Positions 11,491 to 22,565 of a DNA stretch of 64,000 nucleotides are shown here, in pieces. The stretch covers positions 236,696,361 through 236,760,360 of the forward strand of contig OY294067.1 of NCBI GenBank assembly GCA_958510875.1, read 5' to 3'. The translations under genes and the position numbers were made by a program. Below the pieces are notes generated by a model that was given only the letters and a program-made list of their open reading frames with translations, was not told the DNA's origin and searched no databases. The stretch is from Endomychus coccineus (lineage: Eukaryota; Arthropoda; Insecta; Coleoptera; Endomychidae). Each line of letters opens with the position of its first letter. The stretch's first letter is position 1.

Positions 11491-11823
11491 AAATTGGTTG
11501 TATGCAAATAATTTGAAATTGAACAATTCCAAAGATAAATTTATAGGATTCTCGCCAACGGAAGCAGGACAGTCACCCATCTTCGAACCCTTAAAAATAG
11601 AAAACTTCTCAGATGTAATTGATCAAACATATTCTATAATGTATTTGGGGATATTTTTTGACAAATATCTTAAATGGGAAAATCAAATCGATTTTCTATC
11701 AAACAAAGCAAAAAAAACTCCTATATAGATTTTATTTTCTCAGGAGCATACTAAATAAGTAAAAACTATTGACTATTTATAAGTCTGGTTGTATCAATCT
11801 TATCTTACGGTGTGAATGTTCGG
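11490..11823 (+). pseudogene. Non-LTR RT thumb fragment, left half of a split element
   Basis: The frame at 11498-11728 reads YANNLKLNNSKDKFIGFSP and then IMYLGIFFDKYLKWENQIDF. This is the post-catalytic region of a CR1/Jockey-like RT. After a stop or frameshift it continues LYRFYFLRSILN and TIYKSG. It is broken at 11824 by the foldback element and appears to resume beyond it at 13790. Confidence 0.78.
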
Positions 11824-13485
11824 TAGAAGTCATTTGGAGGTTATGGGCCCGAGGTAACGCCCATTTTGTGATTTTTTTATGGTTTTTTAAATATTTTAAC
11901 ATAACTGGTCTGGATGAAAAGTTGGCATTTTTATTCTACTTTTCACTGGATCTTTTTTCGATTTCTTTCTTTTTGGCGCGAAAATTTGAATTCTCCGAAA
12001 AACCGTAAAAATGCTATAGCGTGTTGAAAAAAGCATATTTTGACCTAAATGAAAATGCATATTGTAGATTTTTTTTTTAATGACATTTTGATATAAATGC
12101 CGAGTTTAAACTAATCTTCCAAAAAAGATGACGTCGGCAAATTGGAAAAGTTTTGAGGTTAGGAAATCTCAAAAATACCAAATTTTAGGTGCTGATAGCC
12201 CTGGTTCATACGCGTATTTTGCGCACCTGCACATCTTTTTTGCTTCAGTCAAAGTCGAGATATCGATTAAAATATGTTTGGGCCCCTCCAAGGCCCAATT
12301 TTGGGTCTACCATCAAAAACCAAGAACCAGTGTAATCTAAAGCAATGTCTCTATCTAAATCCAAAAATGTGACCACCTAGCTATCATACAAAAAAATATA
12401 AATTTTATTTTTGGCTTATTCAAACAATAATTACTTACATACTATACTATAATATACACATACATAATAATCCGTACTACATGATAATCCATTAATATAT
12501 ATACTTCTTTATTTTTATTATCACATGAGAGGAAAAAATCTCTAAAACTATTCTGTTACGAGCTTTTCAACTATCCTAAATAAATTATTTTTGCCTTATT
12601 TTTTTAAATTTTGTATTTTTATCTTCACCATCAGTCTCTGATGTACAATCTGTGGAAGTAGCCACAATATTCAAAATGACGCGTACGTTTGAAAGTTGAG
12701 AACCATTATAATATGGTATTATAATATGGTATTATAAACAGCAGCTGCATCATCATGCGGCCACGTTTTTTACTATTATTATTATTATTTTCTCTCTCTT
12801 ATTCTTTTATCTCATCTTCTTATGGTGATGACGTATATAATAGTATATAGTCAAAGAATCGGTTTAATTTTTTTATATGATAGCTAGGTCACATTTTCGG
12901 ATTTAGATGAAGACATCGCTTTAGATTAGGTACACTGGTTCTTGGTTTTTGATGATAGACCCAAAATTGGGCCTTGGAAGGGCCCAAATACATTTTAATC
13001 GATATCTCGACTTTGACTGAAGCAACAAAAATGTGTAGGTGTGCAAAATATGAGTATGAACCAGGGCTATCATCACCTGAAATTTGTTTTTTTCCGAAAT
13101 TTCATAACCTCAGAATTTTTCCAATTTTTCGAGGTCATATTTTTTGAAAGATGAGCTAAAATTCGGCATTTATATAAAAATGTGTCATTTTAAGTTTTTT
13201 TTAGATAGTATTGGTCAAAATTTACAATACGCATTTTGATTTAGCTCAAAATATGCATTTTTCAGCACGCTATCGCATTTTTACGCTTTTTCAGAAAATT
13301 CAAATTTTCGCACCAAAAAAAAGATTAAAGAAAAAACAGTGAAAAGTAGAATAAAAATGCCAACTTTTCATCCAGACCAATTATGTTTACGATTTCTTAT
13401 CGGTTCAAAAAAAAATATTTAAAAAACCATAAATAAATCACAAAATGGGCTTTATATCGGACCCATAACCTCCAAATGACTTCTA
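11824..13485. mobile_element. Long-arm foldback element inside a non-LTR element
   Basis: The two ends are inverted copies starting TAGAAGTCATTTGGAGGTTA. The arms run about 570-620 bp (11824 to about 12400, and about 12860 to 13485), with loop DNA between. They include matching phrases such as GTCAAAGTCGAGATATCGAT and CCAAGAACCAGTGTA. Arm identity looks high (estimate by eye) with scattered substitutions. No transposase is encoded, so it is a non-autonomous foldback or MITE. The target duplication is unclear. Confidence 0.85.
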
Positions 13486-13789
13486 CTTTGGCTCATTCGA
13501 CTTGTATCTTAATTATCTACATATTTGATCTCGAATGTATATTCGATTAAAGCCTTCGTTTTCAAATTAATTGAACAAAACTTAAAAAACCACAAAATCT
13601 GGGCAAAAAAATGGCCATAACTTTTTGAACGGCAGCGACAGAATTTTTTAACTATTTTTCCCGTATTCAGCACAAAACATGACATCAAAATTAGCCGTAT
13701 CAACTTTTCAACCCAACTTTTCTGACCGTGCGCCTGGACTATACGAATCATTACCTAAATATCAAAAGTCCATAAGTATAATATTTTCT

Positions 13790-14286
13790 CAGTAATCCAG
13801 TCAATACATAAACAAAATAATACTGCAAGAATAAATCATCCCTACACAACTTGAGCCATACAGAATAAGGAATATAAATACCAAAAATTTGATAAAACTG
13901 TCAGAAAAGAAAAGACTATATTGGTATAAGATTGTACAACTCACTACCAAATTAAAGAGCGCTACTAAAAGACAATTTAAAATTGAGACTAAATTATACA
14001 TTGTACAAAATAACAATTTATTAAGTTAATTACTCAAATAAAACCCGACATCATTCCATCATATGTTTGTATATTTATATTTTGTATTCTATATTTTATC
14101 TTTTATGTTTCAACCTAATTATTTTTTACATAATTTGTACATCTACTACGATTGCAAACAAGACATATCTAAGAGGTTTTAGTATAGAATCAAATGCTGG
14201 CACAGCACGAGATTTTCTCAAATGCCCACAAAAACATGTAAAAATTGTAAATGTAATTTGAAAATAATTTGAAATAAACTTTGAAT
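13790..14286 (+). pseudogene. Non-LTR C-terminus and 3' tail, right half of the split element
   Basis: The translation includes LYWYKIVQLTTKLKSATKRQ and FKIETKLYIVQNNNL, the ending seen in CR1/Jockey-like RTs. The 3' end near 14260-14286 has repeated TTGAAATAAACTTTGAATTAA-like sequence, similar to short-repeat tails of I/CR1 elements. Together with 11490-11823 it makes one old insertion, later split by the 11824-13485 foldback. The block 13486-13789 between is unassigned and may belong to either. Confidence 0.65.
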
Positions 14287-14292
14287 TAACCG

Positions 14293-14500
14293 ACGAAAGC
14301 TGGTAATTATGATATATTTGTCATTGAGTTCTGCTGAAATGCCCTTAATCTCTGCATGATTCTGCTAATCTTACGGAAAGCTAGAAGAAACTTAAAAAAA
14401 ATAAAGCGGAAAAAATTGATTTTGCTCATTTAATTAGCGCATGAAAAGTCGATAATTATGATATATTTTTCATCCTGTTCTGCTGAAATGTCCCTGTTAA
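14293..14500 (+). repeat. Pair of ~55-bp direct repeats
   Basis: 14293-14347 and 14444-14500 share ATAATTATGATATATTT and TTCTGCTGAAATG in the same order, 150 bp apart. Function unknown. Confidence 0.7.
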
Positions 14501-14899
14501 CCGACGTCAATATAACGTAAATGAGAGAAATGAACTTACGTGGGATATGAAGAGGACGCTTGTTCTCAAGATAGTTCTAGGTACTATATTAGTCTTAAGT
14601 GTAGAACAGTCATTATGTTGAAAATAAGGTAAAGAGTTAGATACTTGGTGATCAATGTGTGAAGAGGTATAGTCACTGATAACATTCTTTGCTTAAACGT
14701 TTGTAAATGCAAATGCAATATGATTTCCACATAAATGACGAGAAATCATTTTACATTGGATCACTCATTCAAGGCATTAAGATAAAATATTATGCAACCG
14801 TTTTATCGTTCCGATTATTCTAAATGACCACACACAAGTATGAATGAAAGTACATCCTTCATTCACAGCAGAAAGCACACCATAAGTGGATTAAATATT

Positions 14900-15079
14900 A
14901 TGATCGTTAAATTATTTATGTTCGTTGCATTCTCTCTAATGCCTCAGATACCCCAGGCGCCAGTTAGGCGTGTGGGGTTCGGCTATAAACTAAACCTGCA
15001 TACTGTGTCAAACCCACCGCCTGCATACATTACTCAAGTTGAACGACGTCTTATCAAAGACAATTCAGGAAATTGTTGA
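14900..15079 (+). CDS. Hypothetical small secreted peptide, 59 codons
   Basis: From the ATG at 14900 the product begins MIVKLFMFVAFSLMPQIPQA, a good signal-peptide shape: Lys, hydrophobic core, small residues before the predicted cut. A short basic, proline-containing mature part follows (PVRRVGFGYKLNLHT, SNPPPAYITQVERRL) and ends in a lone Cys. The open frame starts upstream at 14840, but the inner ATG fits the signal peptide better. An acceptor-like TTCATTCACAG lies at about 14857-14867, so it could be a 3' exon. No poly(A) signal is close. I do not recognise a family, and chance remains possible. It is the most host-gene-like ORF here with no transposon link. Confidence 0.4.
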   Translation: MIVKLFMFVAFSLMPQIPQAPVRRVGFGYKLNLHTVSNPPPAYITQVERRLIKDNSGNC

Positions 15080-15568
15080 ATATATTTTATAGCAACACAT
15101 TACCTTTACTAGCTTTTTTATGTTATTAGCCAATGATGAAAGATATAAGCACGATAACAAGTGTTTTCACTTAAAATTGGATCTTCATATTACAAAATAG
15201 ACTAAGCTTGTTCTTCTGGATTTCCAGATTTAGATTAGTTGATATTAACGGGAGGTAGAATAAGTGTTTTGAATAGTTAAAATGCAACTTACGATAGCAG
15301 CGATAATCTTTACTCTTCATGAGCTGATACCGTCTGTTAATGAATACATTTAACTTGCCCGTTGAAAAATCGAGGAAACTTAATCCAGACTGTATTCAAA
15401 ACATTAGTCAACATTGCTAAATATTGAACTGCAATAAGCCCAATATCGGTTGGGGTTGAAACCACAATCTTATGCTCTCCATTATATTTTTCAAAATAAA
15501 TCCAATACTCAATAGCAGTCCAGTCTGTAAGGTGGGGAAAAAGGTCGAATATCTAATTTTTTTGCAGC
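15080..15568. other. No feature recognised
   Basis: AT-rich spacer between the small ORF and the next foldback; no motif was seen. Confidence 0.5.
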
Positions 15569-16518
15569 AAGTCGAATCGGAAAAATTCTTTTCGCATGAT
15601 GTTCTATGGACCATGAAGATCATTCGTGACTACTGATCGTCTCTTCAATCTCCCCCAATTCACCCCTATATCATAAATTAACCCTATTTTCAACCCCATT
15701 CTTAAGATAATTTTTAATTTATCAAAAAATGTAAGTCAAGTCTTCAAATGGGTTCTAGGAGTTTTTTTTGGGTCGCTGAACACGAATCCGAGGACATTTT
15801 CCCGAAAAATTCATTCAATGGACGGAAAATCGGACAAATTTGGTAATTTTCACGCAAATTTCTCATTTTGCACGTAATCATCGCTTCATGCATAATATAT
15901 GTTGACAGTTGCTTATTTCGATCCAGAGTTGCAAAAATTCCATATCATTAAAAAGCTCAACAAGGCATTCAAAAAATTCCAATAAAAAAAGTAATTCATT
16001 GAAAAATTTTCCGCGTTTTTCTGGGAAAAGAAATTTTTCAACTTCTTAATTATCAAATTCGTAATCAGCGACCAAAAAAAACCCCTATAGTGACCTATCA
16101 CACGATAATTTCAATGACTTGGAATGATTTCCTTTTCCGGTGTTCCACCGCAAATTTCCCTGGTCTCCCGCAAATTTCCCTGGTTTTTTGCTACTCTGGA
16201 TCGAAATACGCGACTGTCAACATCTATTATGCATAAAGCGATGATTACGTGCAAATTGAGAAAATTTTCGTGAAAACTACCAAATTTTTCCGATTTTTCG
16301 TCCATTGAATAAAATTTCCGGAAAAATGTCCTCGGATTCGTGTTCAGCGACCCAAAAATCCTCAATCCTTAATTTTCATTTGTTGATAAATTAAAAATTA
16401 TCTTATAAATGGGGTTGAAAATAGGGTTAATTTATAATATAGGGGTGAATTGGGGAAGACTGAAGAGTCGCTCAGTAGTCACGAACATCATGCAAAAAGA
16501 ATTTTTCCGATTCGACTT
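15569..16518. mobile_element. Foldback element with ~380-bp arms
   Basis: The outer ends pair at AAGTCGAATCGGAAAAATTC (left) and GAATTTTTCCGATTCGACTT (right). Pairing continues inward over about 350-400 bp per side. The left arm holds a ~25-bp internal duplication near 15600-15625 that is absent on the right. Both arms carry the box GGTCGCTGAACACGAATCC (15771-15789) or its complement (16334-16353). There is no coding sequence. Confidence 0.85.
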
Positions 16519-16544
16519 ACTTAGCTATGTGATTTTTTTGGATA

Positions 16545-16928
16545 GATAAGTATTCCAGAAATAATTAAGTGTATAGAATTTATCCAGAATACTTCATTTA
16601 CAAGCTTGTCTTCATATTAGAAGTATAATAATCATTTTTGCTATAGCCTAAAACCATTATTTTTCTTTCTAAAAATATTTATTTTAGATTGTTTATATTA
16701 TACAATCTATAATAATTAATATAATATAAAGTATAAGATAAGTATTCCAGAAATAATTAAGTGTATAGAATTTATCCAGAATACTTTATTTACAAGCTTG
16801 TCTTCATATTAGAAGTATAATAATCATTTTTGCTATAGCCTAAAACCATTATTTTTCTTTCTAAAAATATTTATTTTAGATTGTTTATATTATACAATCT
16901 ATAATAATTAATATAATATAAAGTATAA
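16545..16928 (+). repeat. Tandem duplication, 2 x 192 bp
   Basis: The units 16545-16736 and 16737-16928 are almost identical; one difference seen is CTTCATTTAC versus CTTTATTTAC. Each unit ends in a short hairpin, AGATTGTTTATATTATACAATCT. The near identity implies a recent duplication, or an assembly artefact. Confidence 0.92.
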
Positions 16929-17553
16929 ATATTGTATTTTGAAAATATAAATGAAAATTCGAATGAATGCCGTTTCAAAACATTGCTTCATTTGCTTCTC
17001 TGACAAAGAACCAATGATTAATATATTGGAAACTAAAGTGTTTACATAACTTCTGAGATTATAGCGATGATAGAATTTTTGTAATACTGAGTACACGAGA
17101 AGGAAACCTAAAATGTTCGAAGTACATCGTGGGAGCCAGAGGTGGAATGTTGTGAGAGGAGATAGACATTCGAATTTTTCTTGAAGGTTTGGAGGTTATA
17201 TGCATATGGAAAGCATAGATATTATATATACATACATGGATAGCGCATCAGGGATTTTCATTGACTCCAAACATATGGAACAGCTGACAAGTGGCAAAAC
17301 ATCGTTCTAGCCATAAGAGTACATGTTACTGTAATCTATCATATTATGTTGTTTTCAAAAGAAAATAGCAATATTTTGATACAGGATACTTCTTTGGTGC
17401 TTTGTTTTTAGTTGTGATTAGTTGTTTGGCTTTTTGCTTTCATTTTATCAAATGATATTGTGTAATAACTTTTCGACGACAATAAGGTTATAATGGTGAA
17501 GTGTGTGATTAATTAGTCTTCTTGGATACTTTTAATAAATCTAAGATATAACA
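16929..17553. other. No feature recognised
   Basis: AT-rich; no domain, repeat or RNA signature seen. Confidence 0.5.
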
Positions 17554-17831
17554 ATGAATGGTGAAATCGTGTTCCGCATTTGGATGTACAAATCGGTATC
17601 AAAAAGGAGGACCTAGTTTTCACTGATATTTACTAAATTTAAATGAAGAGAAAAAACTTCGTGCCTAACAAGAATTATCATCTTTGTAATGAACACTTTA
17701 CAGAAAATGATTTCGTGTATTCATTTGGAAAGAAATCAGTAAAAGACCATGTAGTTCCTCCTAGTATTTTAAATTTTCCGGCGAATGTCTTTAAACGTAA
17801 GGTGAAACCAAAAGAACTTAGAAATCAGTAA
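17554..17831 (+). pseudogene. THAP zinc-finger domain remnant
   Basis: From the ATG at 17554 the product reads MVKSCSAFGCTNRYQKGGPS then FH and a stop (TGA at about 17623). This is the first half of a THAP C2CH DNA-binding domain. In a second frame from 17643 it continues with MKRKNFVPNKNYHLCNEHF, then the F/Y-rich ENDF stretch and VKDHVVPPSILNFP. That provides the second Cys-x2-His half and the AVPTIF-like end. A stop and frame change separate the halves. THAP domains occur in host factors and in P-element-type transposases; no transposase core follows, so the origin is undetermined. Confidence 0.8.
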
Positions 17832-19231
17832 ACAATATGAATTTGTCATTATTTGTAGCTGGGTAAATGTTGTTATTATTATGTTTTCACTAGTGCTGAT
17901 GCAAACATTATTTGTTGTGAGGGCACCTCATTTAGGATCAATGAAGAACAACCTGTAAATGAACCAGAAAGTTGGTTGATTATATACTTGGTAGATTTAT
18001 AACATTTTGATACCATCTTTTCTGTGCTATACCGTTCATGCCCTAACATGAATATAATTTTTCTAATTGCGTAGCAAAAAATAGTAATCAAATTCTTGAC
18101 TACAAGGAATCGTAGAATGAATGCAAAGGTTAAAAAAATCTGAAATGTTTACTTTTATTCCCGAAGAATTTGTATTTTTAACCTAATACCTAATATCATA
18201 TAATAATGTTCCTGTGTTAGTAAAATTTAAGTTTAAAATTAAGGTGACCTATAATCTAATTTATAACTATAAACATTAATGCTGTAAACTAAAACCCTGT
18301 TTATATCACTTTTATATTCTTTACAAACTGGAATATTTTGCTAATGTTTATTATTATAACACAAAAGGTGAGCTACCGATTTGGAATCTGCGACTAGCCA
18401 CAATATCAGAAGTTCACCACTGAATAACGATAACTGTTCATTTATATAATTTCCAGTTCTTCTTCTTTATATTTAGCATCTTGAGGCACAATCGGATTCA
18501 ATCTCTGGCTCAGGAAAAATCCAGGTTTGGGTTACATGGTAGCAGAATTAGATTAATAATTTTAATAAATGATTTCTTTTTTTTTCGAACCACTCCAAGA
18601 AATAGCTATGTTATTTCTGTCTAATTATTTGAGCATTTTGATATTTATAGATATATTTCTTCTATAGCTTACTTAATTTCGAATATGTATATGTTACTTG
18701 TTTTCCATATTATAACTAAATCTTCACGACATTATGAAAGATGTTGTTTTATTTATTAGGTAATGATTCTGTAGTTGAATATATGTATTAATCAATAATT
18801 GAAGCTGTTGATAACTAAATATGTCAATTAACGTGGGGGAGAGTAATTTCAGTTAATTACATACTAAAGTTTTCCATTGATGACATACAGAATAAGTTGT
18901 ATATGGGTGCTTCATGGAAATATGATAAATTCAAAATGAGCGATATTTAATTCTATATCTTCAATGTAATTTTGTATATAATACTATGATGTATTGTTGT
19001 TGAATCATAAAAACCGATCAAATAGGATTATAACTTAATAATTCATGAAATTCGTAAAGTGCTCCATATAAAACAGTGTAAATTATGCACGTTCTTGCCA
19101 CTTGTCACGTGGTCAGAATGATCTTCATCTCTGTCTAATACCAGGCTGAAATAGGTCTTCTGTCTTTCTTACGTGATGGAGTCATCGACTGAACAGAGGT
19201 TTGTATACCATGCGCTACCCATGTATGTATA
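17832..19231. other. AT-rich stretch with nothing recognised
   Basis: No coding, structural or repeat signal stood out apart from ordinary AT-rich low complexity. Confidence 0.5.
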
Positions 19232-19233
19232 TA

Positions 19234-20524
19234 CGAGGGTGGATTGATAAGTTTCCGGTCTGACCAAGAAAAACAACGTTTTTAAGAATTATTTTTTTTT
19301 ATTTCTCAACATAATCTCCTTCAAGGCTGATACATTTCTCATAGCGGTGTTCTAGTCTAGTAATGCCATCTCTATAGACTGATTCGTCAAGCTCCTCAAA
19401 ATACCCATTTACAGCTTCGATTACTTCTTCATTGTCCGCAAATCTCTTACCGCCAAGCCATTTTTTGAGGTTAGGAAACAGATAATAGTCACTCGGGGCT
19501 AGGTCTGGAGAGTAGGGAGGGTGAGGCATCAATTCAAACTTCAGATCGTTGATTTTAGTCATCGCAACGATGGACGTGTGCGCTGGTGCGTTATCGTGAT
19601 GAAACAAGATTTTTTTCTTCGCCAGATGAGGTCGTTTAATTTTCACTTCGTGGCTCAAACGTTGCAATAAGTCTGCGTAGTATTGACCAGTGATAGTTTT
19701 ACCCTTTTTAAGGTAATCAATGTATATAATACCTCTTGCATCCCAAAAAACAGTAGTCATAACCTTGTTCGCCGAAAAAAATGTTTTTGCCTTCTTTGGA
19801 GTTGGTTCCCCTGGCCCAATCCACTGTTTAGACTGTTCTTTGGTTTCAGGAGTGTAGTGGTGGACCCAAGTTTCGTCAACGGTTACGAATCGACGCAAAA
19901 ACTCGCTTGGATTACGCTTATACAACGCCAAATTGGCGGTAGAAATGTTCTTTCGAATCAATTTTTGGTCGACTGTTAGCAAACGCGGCACCCATCTTGC
20001 ACAGAGCTTTTCCATACACAAATGTTGGTGCAAAATATTTTGTACACGTTCATATGACATCTTACAGGTCTCAGCTATCTCACGCACTTTTAATCTGCGG
20101 TCTTTCAGCACTATTTGATGGATTTTTTCGATCACATCTTGAGTTGTGACCTCAATGGGGCGTCCTGAGCGAGGCTCATCAGAGGTGCTCACACGACCCT
20201 TTTTAAACTCGGAAACCCACTGCTTAACGGTTGAATATGATGGGGAGGATGTCCCCAGTGTTGAGTCCATCTTCTTTAATGTCCTTCGGCGTTAACCCCT
20301 TCAAATCAAAGTATTTGATGACAGCACGATTTTCCAGCTTTTCCATTTTTACGAAAAACACAGAGGCGTCTTGTTCAGCGTGCTCTCAAACCTAAACTAA
20401 CATGGTGATCGGACTGAAACTATAGCTACAAGCTATCTAAGGATGGTACTATAGAACGCCACCACAACGTAGCCCTAGTGGCGCCATCTCTTGGTCAGGC
20501 CGGAAACTTATCAATCCACCCTCG
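19234..20524 (-). mobile_element. Full-length mariner transposon
   Basis: Terminal inverted repeats of about 35 bp begin CGAGGGTGGATTGATAAGTT on both ends, with a single mismatch seen. The element is flanked by TA (19232-19233 and 20525-20526) and is 1291 bp long, the usual mariner size. The transposase runs on the minus strand. The right flank is a Jockey-like fragment, so it may have landed in or beside that fragment. Confidence 0.95.
19299..20270 (-). CDS. Mariner transposase, nearly intact (N-terminus frameshifted)
   Basis: The 323-codon frame has the mariner helix-turn-helix region (SPSYSTVKQWVSEF, then DEPRSGRP). The full DD34D triad is present: Asp132 in VTVDETWVHHY, Asp226 in FHHDNAPAHTS, and Asp261 in YSPDLAPSDYYLF. 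The family start lies upstream at about 20344, reading MEKLENRAVIKYFDLKGL. That segment is out of frame with the main ORF by what looks like a 2-base deletion near 20264-20268. As read, the protein starts at an internal Met and lacks the first ~25 residues, so activity is doubtful. No other lesion was seen. It cuts and pastes DNA at TA sites. Confidence 0.92.
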   Translation of the reverse strand: MDSTLGTSSPSYSTVKQWVSEFKKGRVSTSDEPRSGRPIEVTTQDVIEKIHQIVLKDRRLKVREIAETCKMSYERVQNILHQHLCMEKLCARWVPRLLTVDQKLIRKNISTANLALYKRNPSEFLRRFVTVDETWVHHYTPETKEQSKQWIGPGEPTPKKAKTFFSANKVMTTVFWDARGIIYIDYLKKGKTITGQYYADLLQRLSHEVKIKRPHLAKKKILFHHDNAPAHTSIVAMTKINDLKFELMPHPPYSPDLAPSDYYLFPNLKKWLGGKRFADNEEVIEAVNGYFEELDESVYRDGITRLEHRYEKCISLEGDYVEK

Positions 20525-20525
20525 T

Positions 20526-20945
20526 ATAATATCTATGATGGAAAGACGTAAAGAGTTCCACAACTTCGGTATTCGATAGAAAAATTAAGTCTGGTAGGAA
20601 GAAGTTAGGCAAGTCTCGAGCTTGACATTGAAGGAGTGACTAGTTAGGGCTCTTCTAGTCCGCCTATCTGGAGTCTCTCGAACTGTAACAACAGACGAGA
20701 TCTCCCACCTTTCTACGATGTTCTAGAGAAGTCAATGTATTCGTAATTGAGACACCATCAATCAGACGAATAGCTCTCTTCTGGATAGAATCCAAGAGCT
20801 TCAGCGTATGTTTGGGAGCCGAACTCCAAACAAAAATATGAATAGTACTGCAGGGCATGTCGCGAATCTGTGCTTTGTAGATTATGAGAAGCTGCTGGGA
20901 TGTAAAGTAGCTCTTGGCACGGAATAGAAAACCAAGTTTTTACTC
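20526..20945 (-). pseudogene. Jockey-like RT C-terminal fragment
   Basis: On the minus strand the 20858-20664 frame reads KHTLKLLDSIQKRAIRLID then SLEHRRKVGDL. Homologous but broken sequence continues to about 20540 (for example the sequence corresponding to the TCRT and RLWNS region). It is the same family as 7140-7700 and 51190-51700. It is 5'-truncated and frameshifted, and abuts the mariner right end. Confidence 0.82.
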
Positions 20946-21178
20946 TACTAGATTATCAGATCCCCATTTTGAAATCATTGCCACATCTCCATTAATTGCG
21001 TCAATCTGTCTCTGTCTCTGAAGCTTACCTACACGATAAAATATGTTCATCGTTCTCTGAATTTAAACTTTGAACTATATCACCTTCTTAACGAATAGCA
21101 AACTGTTTAGCGGACATGCGTATTTACCGATAATTTCACTCACTATATGAATCGCTCGTCTCACTTAGATAATAACCA

Positions 21179-22565
21179 GGCGCAGTTGGATGGATTGAGA
21201 TGCGGTTTTCTGCTCTCGATTCAGAAAGTGATTAAGAACAAAATTTGTCCGGTATTTTTTTTTTTTGCGGAAAAATGTATTGCATTTCTACAGTCAAAAA
21301 ATGCATTTTTGAGGTGAATAAAAAAAACAAAATCGAATTGATTTCCCGGGGGTTTTTGGGGTCGCTGAACACGAATATGCTATCAAGAAAATTCCATGAA
21401 GTCCCCTTGGACCTCCCCCGGGGTATCCGGCGTCTTAACGCCCTAGAAATTGATGAAATAATTAAAAAATCATTCGTCGTTGTTGTTTGTTAACTGTTCA
21501 AGAGGTCATATGAAGGTTGCTAGTGATGATTACGACGTGAAAAAAACTCTTCTGCAATACCTGGAGTACTCTTAGTCCGGGTAATCTCGTCATCTTCTAG
21601 GAATTTGTTAATTTTTCTTAATTAAATGTAACAAATTCTAGCTCTCAGGATTTTCAAAATCGCCGATCATGACTATGACACTCACAATGTTCTGCAAATT
21701 ACCTTGGCGTGTTTCCGGGTCCCTGGAGCCCTCTGTATCAACGTCATCTTCTAGGAATTTGCACAACATTGTGAGTATCATAAACGTGATCGGCAACAAT
21801 AAAAACCCCCGAGAGCCAGAATTTGTTAATTTTATGAAGAAAAATTAACAAATTCCTAGAAGATGGCGTAGATAAACAGGGCTCCAGAGACCCGAAAACA
21901 CCCCCAGGTAATTTGCAGAACATTGTTAGTATCATAATCGTGATCAGCGACAATAAAAACCCCCGAGAGATAAAATTTGTTACATTTAAATAAGAAAAAT
22001 TAACAAATTCCCAGAAGATGGCGTGGATACACAGGGTTCCGGAGACCCGGAAACACCCCCAGGTAATTTGCAGAACATTGCGAGTGTCATAATCGTGATT
22101 GGCGACTTTGAAATACCCCGAGAGCTAGAATATGTTACATTTAATTAAGAAAAATTAACAAATTCCTAGAAGATGACGTGGTTACCCGGACTCAGGGTAC
22201 ATCAGGTATTGCAGAAGAATTTTTTTACGTCGTTATCATCATCTGCAACCTTTATATCACCTCTTGAACAGTTAACAAACATTCAAAATAATTTTTCAAT
22301 TAATTTCATCGACATCTAGGCCGTCAGGACGCCCGGATACCCCGAAGGAGATATTATATTCGTGTTCAGCGACCCCAAAAACCCCCGAGAAACCAATTCG
22401 AGTAGAGTTTTTTTATTCACCTTAAAAAGTGCACTCAGAAAAATGCATTTTTTGGCTGTAGAAATGCAATAAATTTTTTCCGCAAAAAAAAATACCGGAC
22501 GTATTTTCTAAATCACTTTCTGAATCGAATGCAGAAAACCGCATCTCAATCCATCCAACTGCGCC
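21179..22565. mobile_element. Foldback element with a tandem-repeat core
   Basis: The outer ends pair as GGCGCAGTTGGATGGATTGA and its complement; the arms are about 550-590 bp. Each arm has the box GGTCGCTGAACACGAAT (21359-21376; complement at 22358-22376). The centre holds a ~155-bp unit in tandem. The ORFs in this region are arm sequence, not genes. No transposase was found. Confidence 0.87.
21854..22190 (+). repeat. 155-bp tandem units in the foldback core
   Basis: Starts of TCCTAGAAGATGGCGT-like phrases fall at 21854, 22009 and 22164, an even 155-bp period. Each unit includes GGTAATTTGCAGAACATTG and ATCGTGATCAGCGAC. The last phrase is a relative of the shared foldback box. An inverted unit lies in the left arm at about 21590-21800. 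Confidence 0.85.
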
